Below, piece by piece: positions 16,436-25,934 of a DNA stretch of 39,211 nt. Location of the stretch: the NCBI GenBank assembly GCA_018436705.1, contig JAHDLA010000017.1, positions 1 to 39,211 on the forward strand. The letters run 5' to 3'. The notes beneath the pieces are model-generated. The model was not told the origin of the DNA. It did no database searches and was given only the letters and a program-made list of their open reading frames with translations. How positions within the stretch are numbered: position 1 is the stretch's first letter; each line of letters opens with the position of its first letter. This stretch comes from Sedimentibacter sp. Its GTDB lineage: Bacteria; Bacillota; Clostridia; Tissierellales; Sedimentibacteraceae. A program made the translations under genes and the position numbers.

Positions 16436-17914
16436 ATGTTTGACAGAGGTTCGGGAATACTTATGCCTATAAGTTCTATTCCTTCCAGATTTGGAATAGG
16501 AACATTCGGGAAAGAAGCATACAATTATATAGACTTTTTGTGTGAGTCAGGACAGAGATACTGGCAGCTTCTGCCTTTAGGGCCTGTTTCATATGGAGAT
16601 TCTCCATATTCTCCGTTTTCAGTATTTGCAGGAAATCCATACTATATTGACTTGGAGCTTTTGATTGAAGATGGAGTATTGTTGTTAAAAGATTGCGAGG
16701 CATTGGATTCTGGTGATGGATATGTTAACTATGAGAAACAGTTTAAGCTAAGGTATAACGTATTATACAAGGCGTACGAAAACTCGAAGTGTTATAAAAA
16801 GGAAGTTCGAATGTTTTGTCAAAATAATAAATGGGTTTTGGATTATTCGATGTTTATGGCACTAAAATACCGATTTAATCAAACGCCATGGAAAGAGTGG
16901 GAAAGGGGCATATTTAACAGAAATAAAAATTCCTTGGAAGAGTACAGTGTGCTTCTCAGTAATCAAATCGGGTTTTGGAGCTTTCTTCAGTACGTATTTT
17001 ACCGTCAGTATCATAAACTAAAGAATTACGCTAATAAAAATGGAATTAGAATAATAGGAGACATGCCCATATATGTTTCGGAGGACAGTGTTGAAGCCTG
17101 GGCTGAAAGAGAATTATTTGTAATTGATGACAATGACAAATTTTCTTTGGAAGCAGGTGTTCCGCCGGATGATTTTTCGGAAACCGGTCAACTTTGGGGA
17201 AATCCTGTTTATAACTGGGGATATTTAAAAGAAAATTCCTATGAATGGTGGATAAATAGATTAAAATGGTCGGCAAAATTGTATGATGCTGTTAGAGTAG
17301 ACCATTTCAGGGGATTTGATGAGTTCTGGGCAGTAAAGGCAGGGTCTGAAAATGCAGTTAACGGTGAATGGTATCCCGCAGAAGGTAGAGAAATGTTTGA
17401 GCTTGCGGTGAGTAATATAAATGGTTTAAACATAATAGCTGAAGATTTAGGTGTTATTACCGATTCAGTGATAGAATTAAAAAATAAATTAAATTTCCCG
17501 GGAATGAAGGTGCTTCAGTTTGCCTTTGACGGCAATCCTGACAATCCGCATCTTCCCCATAATTACGAGGAAAACTCTGTGGCGTATACAGGAACTCATG
17601 ACAATGACACATTAAAGGGCTGGCTTGTGAGGCTGAATGATGAAACTAAGTCCCGGGTATTAAAAAGCATGAATTTAAGCGAAAAACTTTCTGACAACGA
17701 TGTTGTTGAGGGTTTAATAAAAAAAGTGATGTGCAGCAATGCAAATCTTGCTGTAATACCCATGCAGGATTATTTGCTTCTGGACTCAAGAGCAAGAATA
17801 AATACGCCATCGACTGTGGGAGGAAACTGGATGTGGAGAGCTAGAAAAGAGGAATTTACGCCAGAACTGGCAAAAAAGATTAAATCAGTGACTGAAATCA
17901 GCGGGCGTTTTTAA
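16436..17914 (+). CDS. malQ: 4-alpha-glucanotransferase (amylomaltase, GH77)
   Basis: A 492-residue cytoplasmic disproportionating enzyme that transfers glucan segments between maltodextrins. Opening motif RGSGILMPISSIPSRFGIGT is typical of GH77. The catalytic residues are in place: nucleophile Asp289 in RVDHFRGFDEFW, acid/base Glu336 in IIAEDLG and Asp389 in GTHDNDT, with spacing like the Thermus enzyme. CGAGGAG precedes the ATG. It is transcribed toward the glycogen operon on the opposite strand, and its job of reshaping short maltodextrins complements the phosphorylase and amylase there. Confidence 0.95.
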   Translation: MFDRGSGILMPISSIPSRFGIGTFGKEAYNYIDFLCESGQRYWQLLPLGPVSYGDSPYSPFSVFAGNPYYIDLELLIEDGVLLLKDCEALDSGDGYVNYEKQFKLRYNVLYKAYENSKCYKKEVRMFCQNNKWVLDYSMFMALKYRFNQTPWKEWERGIFNRNKNSLEEYSVLLSNQIGFWSFLQYVFYRQYHKLKNYANKNGIRIIGDMPIYVSEDSVEAWAERELFVIDDNDKFSLEAGVPPDDFSETGQLWGNPVYNWGYLKENSYEWWINRLKWSAKLYDAVRVDHFRGFDEFWAVKAGSENAVNGEWYPAEGREMFELAVSNINGLNIIAEDLGVITDSVIELKNKLNFPGMKVLQFAFDGNPDNPHLPHNYEENSVAYTGTHDNDTLKGWLVRLNDETKSRVLKSMNLSEKLSDNDVVEGLIKKVMCSNANLAVIPMQDYLLLDSRARINTPSTVGGNWMWRARKEEFTPELAKKIKSVTEISGRF

Positions 17915-17946
17915 AGAGATTATTGCAATTATCCAATAACCTCTTA
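17914..17946. terminator. Hairpin between converging malQ and the glycogen operon
   Basis: AAGAGATTATTG (17914-17925) pairs with CAATAACCTCTT (17934-17945), one G-U, 8-nt loop. The flanking T/A stretches are short on both strands, so it is a probable weak bidirectional terminator. Confidence 0.55.
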
Positions 17947-17950
17947 TTAG

Positions 17951-19723
17951 TTATATTAATATTAAAAATTTGTTGCTTTCTAAATCGAAACTGTTATTGC
18001 TTGCTTTTGATAAATAATTTTTTTTAGGAGTGCTAAAATTTAAAGTTATTGTTTTGTCGGACAGATTTGTGGCAATTACTATATTTTTATCTTTGTCACA
18101 TCGTTCAAATATAAATACACCTTTATCATGTGAGAGGCATTTATATTTGCCTTCAGCAAAAACGCTGTTTTTTCTAAGGTGGGAAAGCATTTTATAATGA
18201 TTTAATATTTCATTATTTTCATGTCCCCAGGGAAAGCATCGCCTGTTGAAAGGGTCTTCAAAACCTTCAATTCCAGCCTCGTCACCGTAATATATGCACG
18301 GTATTCCTGGAAGTGTAAATTGAAGAAGGCTTGCTATTTTAAGAAGAGCAGTGCCTTTTTTTAATTCTTCAATGCTTAATTTATAGTCTGCCCTTTTATG
18401 TTTACTTTCAGGAATTTCGGTGCAACCTAAGGCAGTTAGAATTCTTACTGTGTCATGAGTGCCGAGAATATTCATCAGGCAGTTGACGGCCTGCGGAGGA
18501 TATTTTTCAATTATAAAGCCCATAGTTCTGTTAAGCATTTCGCAGTCTTTATTTTCTATATATTCAATTATTGCATTTCTAAGAGGGTAGTTTGTAACAG
18601 AGTCAAGTTGCTCTCCGCAAAAATATTCTTTTAATTTTCCATATGAAAATTTATCAGCTGCATCTTCCCATACTTCTCCTGCTATAAAGCTTTCGCTGTC
18701 TTCATTTTTTGATGCTGTTCTTAGAGCCTCCAAAAATTTATTGGGCAGTTCATCTGCAACGTCAAGCCTCCATCCCTTGACGCCCCTTTTTTGCCAATAT
18801 TTCAAAACTCCGTTCTCTCCAGTTATGAAATCAATATAACTTTTGCTTTCTTTATTTATTGTAGGCAATGTTTTTATGCCCCACCAACAGGCATAGTCAT
18901 GATTCCAATTGTTGAATATGTACCAGTCAAAGTAGGAAGAGTCCTGGCTTTGATATGCACCTGTTGAGTCGTAGTGCCCATATTTATTAAAATAAACACT
19001 GTCAACACCGGTGTGACTGAAAACTCCGTCTAAAATTATGCTAATGCTATATTTCTTTGCGTCTGTTACAAGTTCTTTGAATGACTGTTCGTTTCCGAAC
19101 ATCGGATCAATGGAAAGATAATCTCCAACATCATATTTATGGTTTGAGTATGCTTCAAATACAGGTGACAGGTATATTACGGTTATGCCCAGTTCCGAAA
19201 GGTAAGGAAGTTTTGTTTTTATTCCCTCCAGATTCCCTCCAAAGTAGTCATTATTTTTTATTTCACCTTCTATGGGAAGGTAATTAGGTATTCCACCCCA
19301 ATCATTTCTTGTAATTATGTCACTGCTTTTACTGAGTATATTGCTCCTATAAAAACGGTCAACAAAAATATGGTAGATGATGCCACCTTTAATCCAGCTA
19401 GGTGTTGTAAAGCTTTTACTATAAATCAGCAATCCATAATTAGGAGATGAATTGTCTTTGTCAAAAATAAAAGAATAGAAATAGTTGCCTACATCATTTA
19501 TTGCAAATAAGGCTTCATATAAATCGTGAGATTTTTCTGTTCCTACCCATTTCATTGTGGTTTCTTTGTACAAACTACATTGGTAATCATTTCGCTTGTC
19601 TATTCTAATTATAGGAGTACCGTATTTTTTCTTTACATACACTTTTAGTGTAATAGGCGTACCTTCTTTTATTCCACCTTGAGGGCTTCGAAAAAATTCA
19701 GATTGACTGTCAAATATAAACAT
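17951..19723 (-). CDS. GH13 neopullulanase/cyclomaltodextrinase-type amylase
   Basis: A 590-residue cytoplasmic glycoside hydrolase of family 13. Residues 1-105 form a CBM34-like N-domain, about 110-480 the TIM barrel, and the remainder a C-terminal beta domain. The invariant residues are Asp321 in GWRLDVADE, Glu350 in AGEVWED and Asp424 in GTHDT. The N-domain plus DGVFSHTG and the region around YFDWYIFNNWN place it with maltogenic amylase/neopullulanase/cyclomaltodextrinase enzymes. There is no signal peptide, so it should act on internal maltodextrins, most likely those left by the phosphorylase. A GATAGGAGA site precedes the ATG. It is the last gene of the minus-strand operon, 60 bp after glgP with a strong hairpin in the gap. 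Confidence 0.9.
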   Translation of the reverse strand: MFIFDSQSEFFRSPQGGIKEGTPITLKVYVKKKYGTPIIRIDKRNDYQCSLYKETTMKWVGTEKSHDLYEALFAINDVGNYFYSFIFDKDNSSPNYGLLIYSKSFTTPSWIKGGIIYHIFVDRFYRSNILSKSSDIITRNDWGGIPNYLPIEGEIKNNDYFGGNLEGIKTKLPYLSELGITVIYLSPVFEAYSNHKYDVGDYLSIDPMFGNEQSFKELVTDAKKYSISIILDGVFSHTGVDSVYFNKYGHYDSTGAYQSQDSSYFDWYIFNNWNHDYACWWGIKTLPTINKESKSYIDFITGENGVLKYWQKRGVKGWRLDVADELPNKFLEALRTASKNEDSESFIAGEVWEDAADKFSYGKLKEYFCGEQLDSVTNYPLRNAIIEYIENKDCEMLNRTMGFIIEKYPPQAVNCLMNILGTHDTVRILTALGCTEIPESKHKRADYKLSIEELKKGTALLKIASLLQFTLPGIPCIYYGDEAGIEGFEDPFNRRCFPWGHENNEILNHYKMLSHLRKNSVFAEGKYKCLSHDKGVFIFERCDKDKNIVIATNLSDKTITLNFSTPKKNYLSKASNNSFDLESNKFLILI

Positions 19724-19740
19724 AGCTTCTCCTATCTTGT

Positions 19741-19775
19741 AAACAAAGGATGCCTAATAATTGCATCCTTTGTTT
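19741..19775 (-). repeat. Perfect hairpin between glgP and the amylase gene
   Basis: AAACAAAGGATGC (19741-19753) is the exact reverse complement of 19763-19775; the loop is 9 nt. On the minus strand no long T-tract follows. It could partially terminate or stabilise the upstream mRNA, lowering amylase expression relative to glgP. Confidence 0.7.
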
Positions 19776-19783
19776 ATATAATA

Positions 19784-22213
19784 TTAATCATTAATGGCTT
19801 TAAGATTCCAGATTTTATCTGCATATTCTTTTATTGACCTGTCAGAGGAAAACGCACCAGCACAGGCAATGTTCATCAAAGACATTTGATTCCATCTTCT
19901 TTTTTCATTAAAATATAAAAGGGATGCTTTTTTATGAACATCCATATAGCTGTCATAATCGGCAAAGCACATGTACGGATCCCCTACCTGCGGTCCGCCT
20001 ATGAGATATTTGCTTATGGATTCAAAGGATTTACCGGAAATACCTTTGTTTAGAAAATCGATTATTTTTCTAAGTTTAGCATTTTTTTGATAATATATAA
20101 TTGAAGAGTATCCATTTTTCCAAAGATTTTCAACTTCATAATCTCTCATTCCGAACAAGAAAAAGTTCTCTTCTCCTACTTGATTTATTATTTCAACATT
20201 TGCTCCGTCATATGTGCCTATTGTAACAGCGCCGTTTAGCATGAATTTCATATTGCCTGTGCCACTTGCTTCTTTACCTGCGAGAGAAATTTGTTCACTT
20301 AACTCACCGGCAGGAATGATAAGTTCAGCAAGAGATACTGAATAGTTTTCTAAAAATACAACATCTATATATTTTTTTATAAATGTGTTTTTATTTATAT
20401 ATTCGCTGAGGGCATATATGAGTTTTATTGTTTCTTTTGCTCTAAAGTAGCCTGGTGCAGCTTTTGCAGCAAATATAAATGTTTCCGGAACTATGCCTTC
20501 AGTATTGCCCTCATTTATATCTATTATAAGGCTCATAATGCGAAGTGCATTTAAAAGCTGCCTCTTATATTCATGAAGCCTTTTGGCCTGAATATCAAAT
20601 ATTGAATCAATATTGAGCGCAATATGTTCATTTTTCATTACATATTCAGCAAGTCTTTTCTTATTGCTGTATTTAATATTATCTAATTTTTCTAGAACAG
20701 AATTGTCCTCGTAGTATTTTTTCAAGTCGTATAAATGTTCAGCGTGCAACGAATAATCGGGGCCTATTAAGTTATCAAGAAGCTTCTTAAGCTGCGGGTT
20801 TGCCTGATTCAGCCATCTTCTGTGTGCTATTCCGTTTGTTATACTCATAAATTTATTTGGACTGTAATCATAAAAATTTTTGAAAACCGTACGCTTAAGT
20901 ATTTCAGTATGAAGGCTTGCAACGCCGTTTACTGTATGACTTCCCACTATGCATAGGTTGGCCATGTTAATTCTGTCATAGCTGAAAATTGACATTTTAA
21001 CAGCTCTGTTCCAGTCTCCGTTGTATTTTCTCTTTGCTTCATCAAGAAATCTTTTGTTTATCTCGGCAATAATCATATGGATCCTGGGAAGCTTTGCTTT
21101 TACAATATTGACATCAAATGTTTCAAGGGCTTCCGTAAGAACTGTATGGTTGGTGTATGAAATTGTATTTGTTACAATATCCCAAGATTTTTCCCATGAA
21201 TAATTATATTCATCCATAAAAATACGCATGAGTTCCGGTATTATGAGAGCAGGGTGTGTATCATTAATGTGAATTGCACATTTTTCGCTGAAATTATCAA
21301 AGGTCGAATATTTGCTGAAGTGTTTTCTGACAATATCTTGAGCTGATGCAGAAACAAGAAAATATTGTTGTTTAAGTCTTAAAATTTTGCCTTCGCTGTG
21401 ATTATCTGAAGGATACAAAACCTTGGATATTGCTTCTGCCATTGAATCCTCTGACAACGCCCGTATATAATCTCCCTGGGAAAACAGATTCATATCAATT
21501 GAATTAAGGCTTCGTGATTCCCATAATCTCAACAGACTGACTCCTTCACTGTCAGAACCGGAAATGAACATATCATAAGGGATTGCTTCAATTTCAGTAG
21601 GATACAAGTAATTAATTTTCAGTCCATTTTCAGTCCATACTTCTTGTACGGTTCCGTCAAATTTAACCGTGACACGCTCTTCTGTCTTAGGGACAAGCCA
21701 GGCATCCGATGTAGTAAGCCAATCATCCGGAAGTTCTGTCTGCCAACCGTCAATAATTTTTTGCTTAAAAAGACCGAATTCATACTTTATAGAATAACCC
21801 GTTGCCGGATAATTCAGAGTAGCAAGGGAATCCATAAAACATGCTGCAAGTCTCCCAAGCCCTCCGTTACCTAAACCGGGGTCCTTTTCAATGTCATATA
21901 GCTCTTGTAAGGTGATGTTATACTTTTTAAGGGCTTCTTCAGCTTCTTTTTCAATATGCAAATTATGAAGGCTGTTTCTCATAGATTTCCCAAGCAGAAA
22001 TTCCATGCACATGTAGTAAACCTGCTTTTTTCCTTTTTTGGTTGCATCATTAATAAATTTATTTCTTTTATTAAGAAGAATGTCTCTAATAACAACACAA
22101 ACAGCTCTGTATACCTGGTTTGAATTCGCATTTTTGGGTTCTATGTTCCAATAGCGTGAAATTTCTTCGTCTATTAGGGTATTTATGAGTTCTGAATTCG
22201 TATTTTCCAACAT
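19784..22213 (-). CDS. glgP: Glycogen phosphorylase
   Basis: An 809-residue PLP enzyme releasing glucose 1-phosphate from alpha-1,4-glucan ends. Length is normal for bacterial enzymes. Conserved blocks include DPGLGNGGLGRLAACFMDSL, INDTHPALIIPELMRI, ITNGIAHRRWL, KRLHEYKRQLLNALRI and the PLP lysine segment ASGTGNMKFMLNGAVTIGT. It lies 10 bp after glgA in the same operon. Its product links storage glucan to central metabolism during starvation; pairing with the GH13 amylase and MalQ makes a complete internal breakdown route. The start at ATG 22213 follows TAGGAGCTAA. Confidence 0.96.
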   Translation of the reverse strand: MLENTNSELINTLIDEEISRYWNIEPKNANSNQVYRAVCVVIRDILLNKRNKFINDATKKGKKQVYYMCMEFLLGKSMRNSLHNLHIEKEAEEALKKYNITLQELYDIEKDPGLGNGGLGRLAACFMDSLATLNYPATGYSIKYEFGLFKQKIIDGWQTELPDDWLTTSDAWLVPKTEERVTVKFDGTVQEVWTENGLKINYLYPTEIEAIPYDMFISGSDSEGVSLLRLWESRSLNSIDMNLFSQGDYIRALSEDSMAEAISKVLYPSDNHSEGKILRLKQQYFLVSASAQDIVRKHFSKYSTFDNFSEKCAIHINDTHPALIIPELMRIFMDEYNYSWEKSWDIVTNTISYTNHTVLTEALETFDVNIVKAKLPRIHMIIAEINKRFLDEAKRKYNGDWNRAVKMSIFSYDRINMANLCIVGSHTVNGVASLHTEILKRTVFKNFYDYSPNKFMSITNGIAHRRWLNQANPQLKKLLDNLIGPDYSLHAEHLYDLKKYYEDNSVLEKLDNIKYSNKKRLAEYVMKNEHIALNIDSIFDIQAKRLHEYKRQLLNALRIMSLIIDINEGNTEGIVPETFIFAAKAAPGYFRAKETIKLIYALSEYINKNTFIKKYIDVVFLENYSVSLAELIIPAGELSEQISLAGKEASGTGNMKFMLNGAVTIGTYDGANVEIINQVGEENFFLFGMRDYEVENLWKNGYSSIIYYQKNAKLRKIIDFLNKGISGKSFESISKYLIGGPQVGDPYMCFADYDSYMDVHKKASLLYFNEKRRWNQMSLMNIACAGAFSSDRSIKEYADKIWNLKAIND

Positions 22214-22223
22214 TATTTAGCTC

Positions 22224-23651
22224 CTACATTAAGTCTTTGTACATATCATAGTATTTTTCAGCAGATTTTGTCCAACTGAAATCCATATTCATAACTGTAT
22301 TTACAAGCTTTGCAAAATCATCTTTGTTTTCATAAACTCTGATCGCTCTCTTGACGGTGTTTTCCAAAGCTTCAGAGGTTTGATCGTAGAATGTAAATCC
22401 ATTTCCGTCCCCCAAGCTGCAGTCCTTTATAGAATCTTTAAGCCCACCGGTTTCTCTTACAATGGGTACTGTACCGTAGCGGGATGCAATCATTTGGGCA
22501 ATTCCACAAGGCTCGCTTATTGATGGCATAAGAAGGAAATCTGAACCAGCATATAATTTTTTTGCCAGATCCGGATTAAAATCAATTCTAACAGCTATTT
22601 TGTCATGGTATGTTTCCTGAAGTGATTTGAAACGAAGTTCATATCTTCTGTCACCTTTTCCAAGGATTATAAATTGAACCTTTTCTTTCAGTAAATTTTC
22701 TATGCTATTTATTATGAGGTCAAATCCCTTGTGCTTGACAAGCCTTGAAATTATTCCTATAACAGGGATTTCTTTATCTTGTGGAAGGTTTGCCATAATT
22801 TGAAGATTAATTTTATTAGCATACTTATTTTCCACATTATCTTTACTATAATTTTCAAAAAGCGACGTATCTGTTTCCGGATTATAATAATCTGTATCTA
22901 TCCCATTTAGTATACCTTTGACTTTTGAACTGTTTCTTTTTATTATAGAAGCAAGTCCGTGCGCGTAGTAATCGTCAAATATTTCTTTTGAATAGCTTTC
23001 GCTTACTGTGCTTATAATATCGCAGGTTTCCATAGCTCCTTTAAGCAGATTTATAGAGCCGTTAAATTCAACAATAGATTTTTCATTGCCATAAATTCCA
23101 AACACATCCTCTGCAATGGACATATCATATATTCCCTGATATTCAATGTTATGTATAGTAAAAACCGTACGTATATCCCTGTAATCCGCGGAAGTTGAGT
23201 AAATGGTTTTTAAATAAACAGAAATAAGAGATGTTTGCCAATCATTTAAATGAATCAGATCAGGTAAAAAATCAAGCATGGGAAGTATAAAAAGCACAGC
23301 CTTAGAAAAAAACGCAAACCTTTCTCCGTCATCAAAGTGCCCATAGCATTCACTTCTTTTAAAGTAGTATTCATTATCGATAAAGTAATATGTAATATTG
23401 TTTACTTCTTTTTTAAAAACTCCGCAATACTGTTGTCTCCATACAAGGGGGACTGTTGTTTTACCAACAAACTCAAATCCACTTCTGTCCCAAATTCCTT
23501 GATACAGCGGCAAAATTATTCTTATATCGATTGAATCGCCATATTTTTTCTTTAAAGCCTTAGGCAGTGAACCTGCAACTTCTCCAAGACCTCCTGTAGC
23601 AATAAATGGGGCGGCTTCGGATGCCGCATATAGAATTTTCATCTTACTCAT
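22224..23651 (-). CDS. glgA: Glycogen synthase (ADP-glucose type, GT5)
   Basis: A 475-residue GT-B enzyme that extends glycogen from ADP-glucose. The N-terminal segment MKILYAASEAAPFIATGGLG and the later TVFTIHNIEYQGIYD, GILNGIDTDYYNPETD, GIISRLVKHKGFDLI and LLMPSISEPCGIAQMIASRY (with TGGLKDS) are family signatures. In the K-x-G-G-L loop that contacts ADP-glucose (Lys15 in the E. coli enzyme) the Lys is Ala18 here. I recall this variant in other Clostridia, so it may not mean loss of activity. It starts at ATG 23651 behind GGAGGAAC, 8 bp after glgD. Confidence 0.95.
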   Translation of the reverse strand: MSKMKILYAASEAAPFIATGGLGEVAGSLPKALKKKYGDSIDIRIILPLYQGIWDRSGFEFVGKTTVPLVWRQQYCGVFKKEVNNITYYFIDNEYYFKRSECYGHFDDGERFAFFSKAVLFILPMLDFLPDLIHLNDWQTSLISVYLKTIYSTSADYRDIRTVFTIHNIEYQGIYDMSIAEDVFGIYGNEKSIVEFNGSINLLKGAMETCDIISTVSESYSKEIFDDYYAHGLASIIKRNSSKVKGILNGIDTDYYNPETDTSLFENYSKDNVENKYANKINLQIMANLPQDKEIPVIGIISRLVKHKGFDLIINSIENLLKEKVQFIILGKGDRRYELRFKSLQETYHDKIAVRIDFNPDLAKKLYAGSDFLLMPSISEPCGIAQMIASRYGTVPIVRETGGLKDSIKDCSLGDGNGFTFYDQTSEALENTVKRAIRVYENKDDFAKLVNTVMNMDFSWTKSAEKYYDMYKDLM

Positions 23652-23659
23652 AGTTCCTC

Positions 23660-24778
23660 CTATACAACCGAGAATTTTTTTATAAAAAACGGACAGTTGG
23701 CATATCCCAGCAGAACTCTGTTATTTGTAACTTGAGCGTACGTATCCGTTATAATGGAGTCCAGACTTGCATTTTCCCCTATTACTCCATGCTGCATTAT
23801 TATGGAGTTTTTGACCGAAGCGTTTTTACCTATTTTTACTCCCCGGAAGATAATGCTGTTTTCAACAGTTCCCTCAATAATGCAGCCACTTGCTATCAAA
23901 GAATTTTTGACATTTGCTCCCTGCATGTATTTTGTTGGTGCCGAATCCTTAGTTTTTGTATAAATAGGGCCGGTTTTAGAGTAAAACAGGCTCTGCAGGT
24001 TCTCTTTTTCCAGCAAACCAAGACTGTGATCATAATAGCTTTGGAGTGAATCAACGTGTGCAAAATAGCCGTTATATTTATAGCCATAGATTCTCAGTGA
24101 ATGGACTTTTTTTGCAAGCACATCATAACTGAAATCCTTGTAATTTCTAGCTATAGCATCATATATTATGGATTCCAAGAAATCCTTGTTCATTACCCAT
24201 GTGCTTAATCCTACATTATGTGTACCGCTTGTGACGGGATAAACCAATATATCGTCAGCTCTTCCATCTTTATCAAATTCATATATTATTTTATGAACGG
24301 AGCTGTTTTTTTCAATTTGAGTTGTTGTGTAAATTGCAGTTATATCTGAATTCTTTTCTTCATGGTAACGTATAACATCTTTATAGTTAATATTATATAT
24401 CATGTCGCAGTCAGACATAACCACATACTTTTCTTTTGAAGAGGATATATAATCCAATACTCTTTTCAAAGCATCCAGTCTGCCTTGAAATAACCCGTGA
24501 TTTTCTCCCACAGCGTAAGGAGGAAATATCAGAATACCCCCTTTTTTTCTTGAAAGATCCCAGTCTTTTCCACTTCCAACATGCTCCATCAGCGATCGAT
24601 AATTACTTTTTGTTATAATGCATATTTTATTCATTCCTGAATTGACCATATTTGATAAAGGAAAATCAATAAGCCTGTACCTTCCTCCGAAAGGTATGGC
24701 TGCAACGGAACGATGCGAAGCAAGTTCTGTCATGTTCCAGTCCTGCATATCTGAGAATATTATTCCTAAAGTATCCAT
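23660..24778 (-). CDS. glgD: GlgD, ADP-glucose pyrophosphorylase regulatory-type subunit
   Basis: A 372-residue relative of GlgC. It keeps the fold (IPFGGRYRLIDFPLSNMVNS and a C-terminal left-handed beta helix, VKNSLIASGCIIEGTVENSI) but lacks the N-terminal GGxGxRL nucleotide loop: it begins MDTLGIIFSDMQDWNMTELA. In Firmicutes such GlgD subunits are nearly inactive alone and modulate GlgC in a heteromer. The ATG follows GGAGGTCTAGT, and only one base separates it from the glgC stop, consistent with stoichiometric co-translation. Confidence 0.93.
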   Translation of the reverse strand: MDTLGIIFSDMQDWNMTELASHRSVAAIPFGGRYRLIDFPLSNMVNSGMNKICIITKSNYRSLMEHVGSGKDWDLSRKKGGILIFPPYAVGENHGLFQGRLDALKRVLDYISSSKEKYVVMSDCDMIYNINYKDVIRYHEEKNSDITAIYTTTQIEKNSSVHKIIYEFDKDGRADDILVYPVTSGTHNVGLSTWVMNKDFLESIIYDAIARNYKDFSYDVLAKKVHSLRIYGYKYNGYFAHVDSLQSYYDHSLGLLEKENLQSLFYSKTGPIYTKTKDSAPTKYMQGANVKNSLIASGCIIEGTVENSIIFRGVKIGKNASVKNSIIMQHGVIGENASLDSIITDTYAQVTNNRVLLGYANCPFFIKKFSVV

Positions 24779-24779
24779 A

Positions 24780-25934
24780 CTAGACCTCCTGCATGTTGTT
24801 TATGATACTTTCTCTTGGTATTACAGTAATTCCAAGGCTTTTGCCCTTTGGATCTCCGATCTTTATATTGGGTCCAATAATTACTTCTTCATCTATAATT
24901 GAATTGTTTATAATTGAGTTATCTTTTATTTCAACGTCGGCCATTATAACAGAATCTTTTATTTTAGTGCCTTCTCCTATTCTTACACCTGAAAATATCA
25001 CCGAATTTTCTACAGAACCAAATATTACGGCACCCTCTGAAACTATTGAATTTTTAACAGAAGAGTTTCCGCTTATATATTGAGGAGGCCTTTCGGCATG
25101 TCTTGAATAAATAACCCAGTCTCCAGACAGGTTGAAGCCGTCATTTCCCAGTAAATCCATGTTGGCTTGCCATAATGAATCAATCGTACCTACATCTTTC
25201 CAATATCCTTTAAATTCGTAAGAGTACATTTTTTCGCCGGATTTAAGCATTAAAGGCATTACATCTTTTCCGAAATCTTTTGAAGAATCTGGATTTTTAT
25301 CATCTGATTCAAGGTATTGCTTAAGTTTATTCCATGTAAACACGTAGATTCCCATGGAAGCTTTTGTGCTTTTGGGTTTTTTCGGTTTTTCCTCAAAGTT
25401 TGTGATTCTTCCGTCATTGTCTGAGCTTAATATGCCAAAGCGCGATGCTTCATTCAAAGGGACATCTATAACTGAAATTGTACAATCCGCATTTTTCTCT
25501 TTGTGGTACTTTATCATTAGAGAATAGTCCATTTTGTATATGTGATCGCCTGAGAGAACAAGAACAAAATCCGGATCATATTGGTCTATAAAATTCATGT
25601 TCTGATAAATAGCATTTGCTGTTCCCGAGTACCATTCAGAATCACCGACTCTTTGATAAGGAGGAAGTATTTGAATACCTCCGTTCATCCTATCAAGATC
25701 CCAGGACTTTCCGTCGCCGATGTAGGAGTTTAACTTAAGAGGCTGATACTGTGTCAGTACACCTATAGTATCAAGCCCTGAATTTACGCAGTTGGACAAA
25801 GGAAAATCTATTATTCTATACTTGCCCCCGAAGGGCACAGATGGTTTTGCTATTTTTCGAGTAAGTGCTCCAAGCCTGCTTCCCTGTCCACCTGCCAGAA
25901 GCATGACAACACATTCCTTTTTAAATGATTTCAT
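24780..25934 (-). CDS. glgC: Glucose-1-phosphate adenylyltransferase, catalytic subunit
   Basis: A 384-residue enzyme making ADP-glucose from glucose 1-phosphate and ATP, the committed step of bacterial glycogen synthesis. The nucleotide loop [20 protein letters not shown] is intact, followed by [31 protein letters not shown] (Asp for metal binding), and a C-terminal beta-helix of hexapeptide-like repeats ([20 protein letters not shown]). GGGAGGTAGAATAT precedes the ATG, and its first 14 bp overlap the glgB 3' end. Control would come mainly through the heteromer with GlgD. Confidence 0.96.
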   Translation of the reverse strand: MKSFKKECVVMLLAGGQGSRLGALTRKIAKPSVPFGGKYRIIDFPLSNCVNSGLDTIGVLTQYQPLKLNSYIGDGKSWDLDRMNGGIQILPPYQRVGDSEWYSGTANAIYQNMNFIDQYDPDFVLVLSGDHIYKMDYSLMIKYHKEKNADCTISVIDVPLNEASRFGILSSDNDGRITNFEEKPKKPKSTKASMGIYVFTWNKLKQYLESDDKNPDSSKDFGKDVMPLMLKSGEKMYSYEFKGYWKDVGTIDSLWQANMDLLGNDGFNLSGDWVIYSRHAERPPQYISGNSSVKNSIVSEGAVIFGSVENSVIFSGVRIGEGTKIKDSVIMADVEIKDNSIINNSIIDEEVIIGPNIKIGDPKGKSLGITVIPRESIINNMQEV

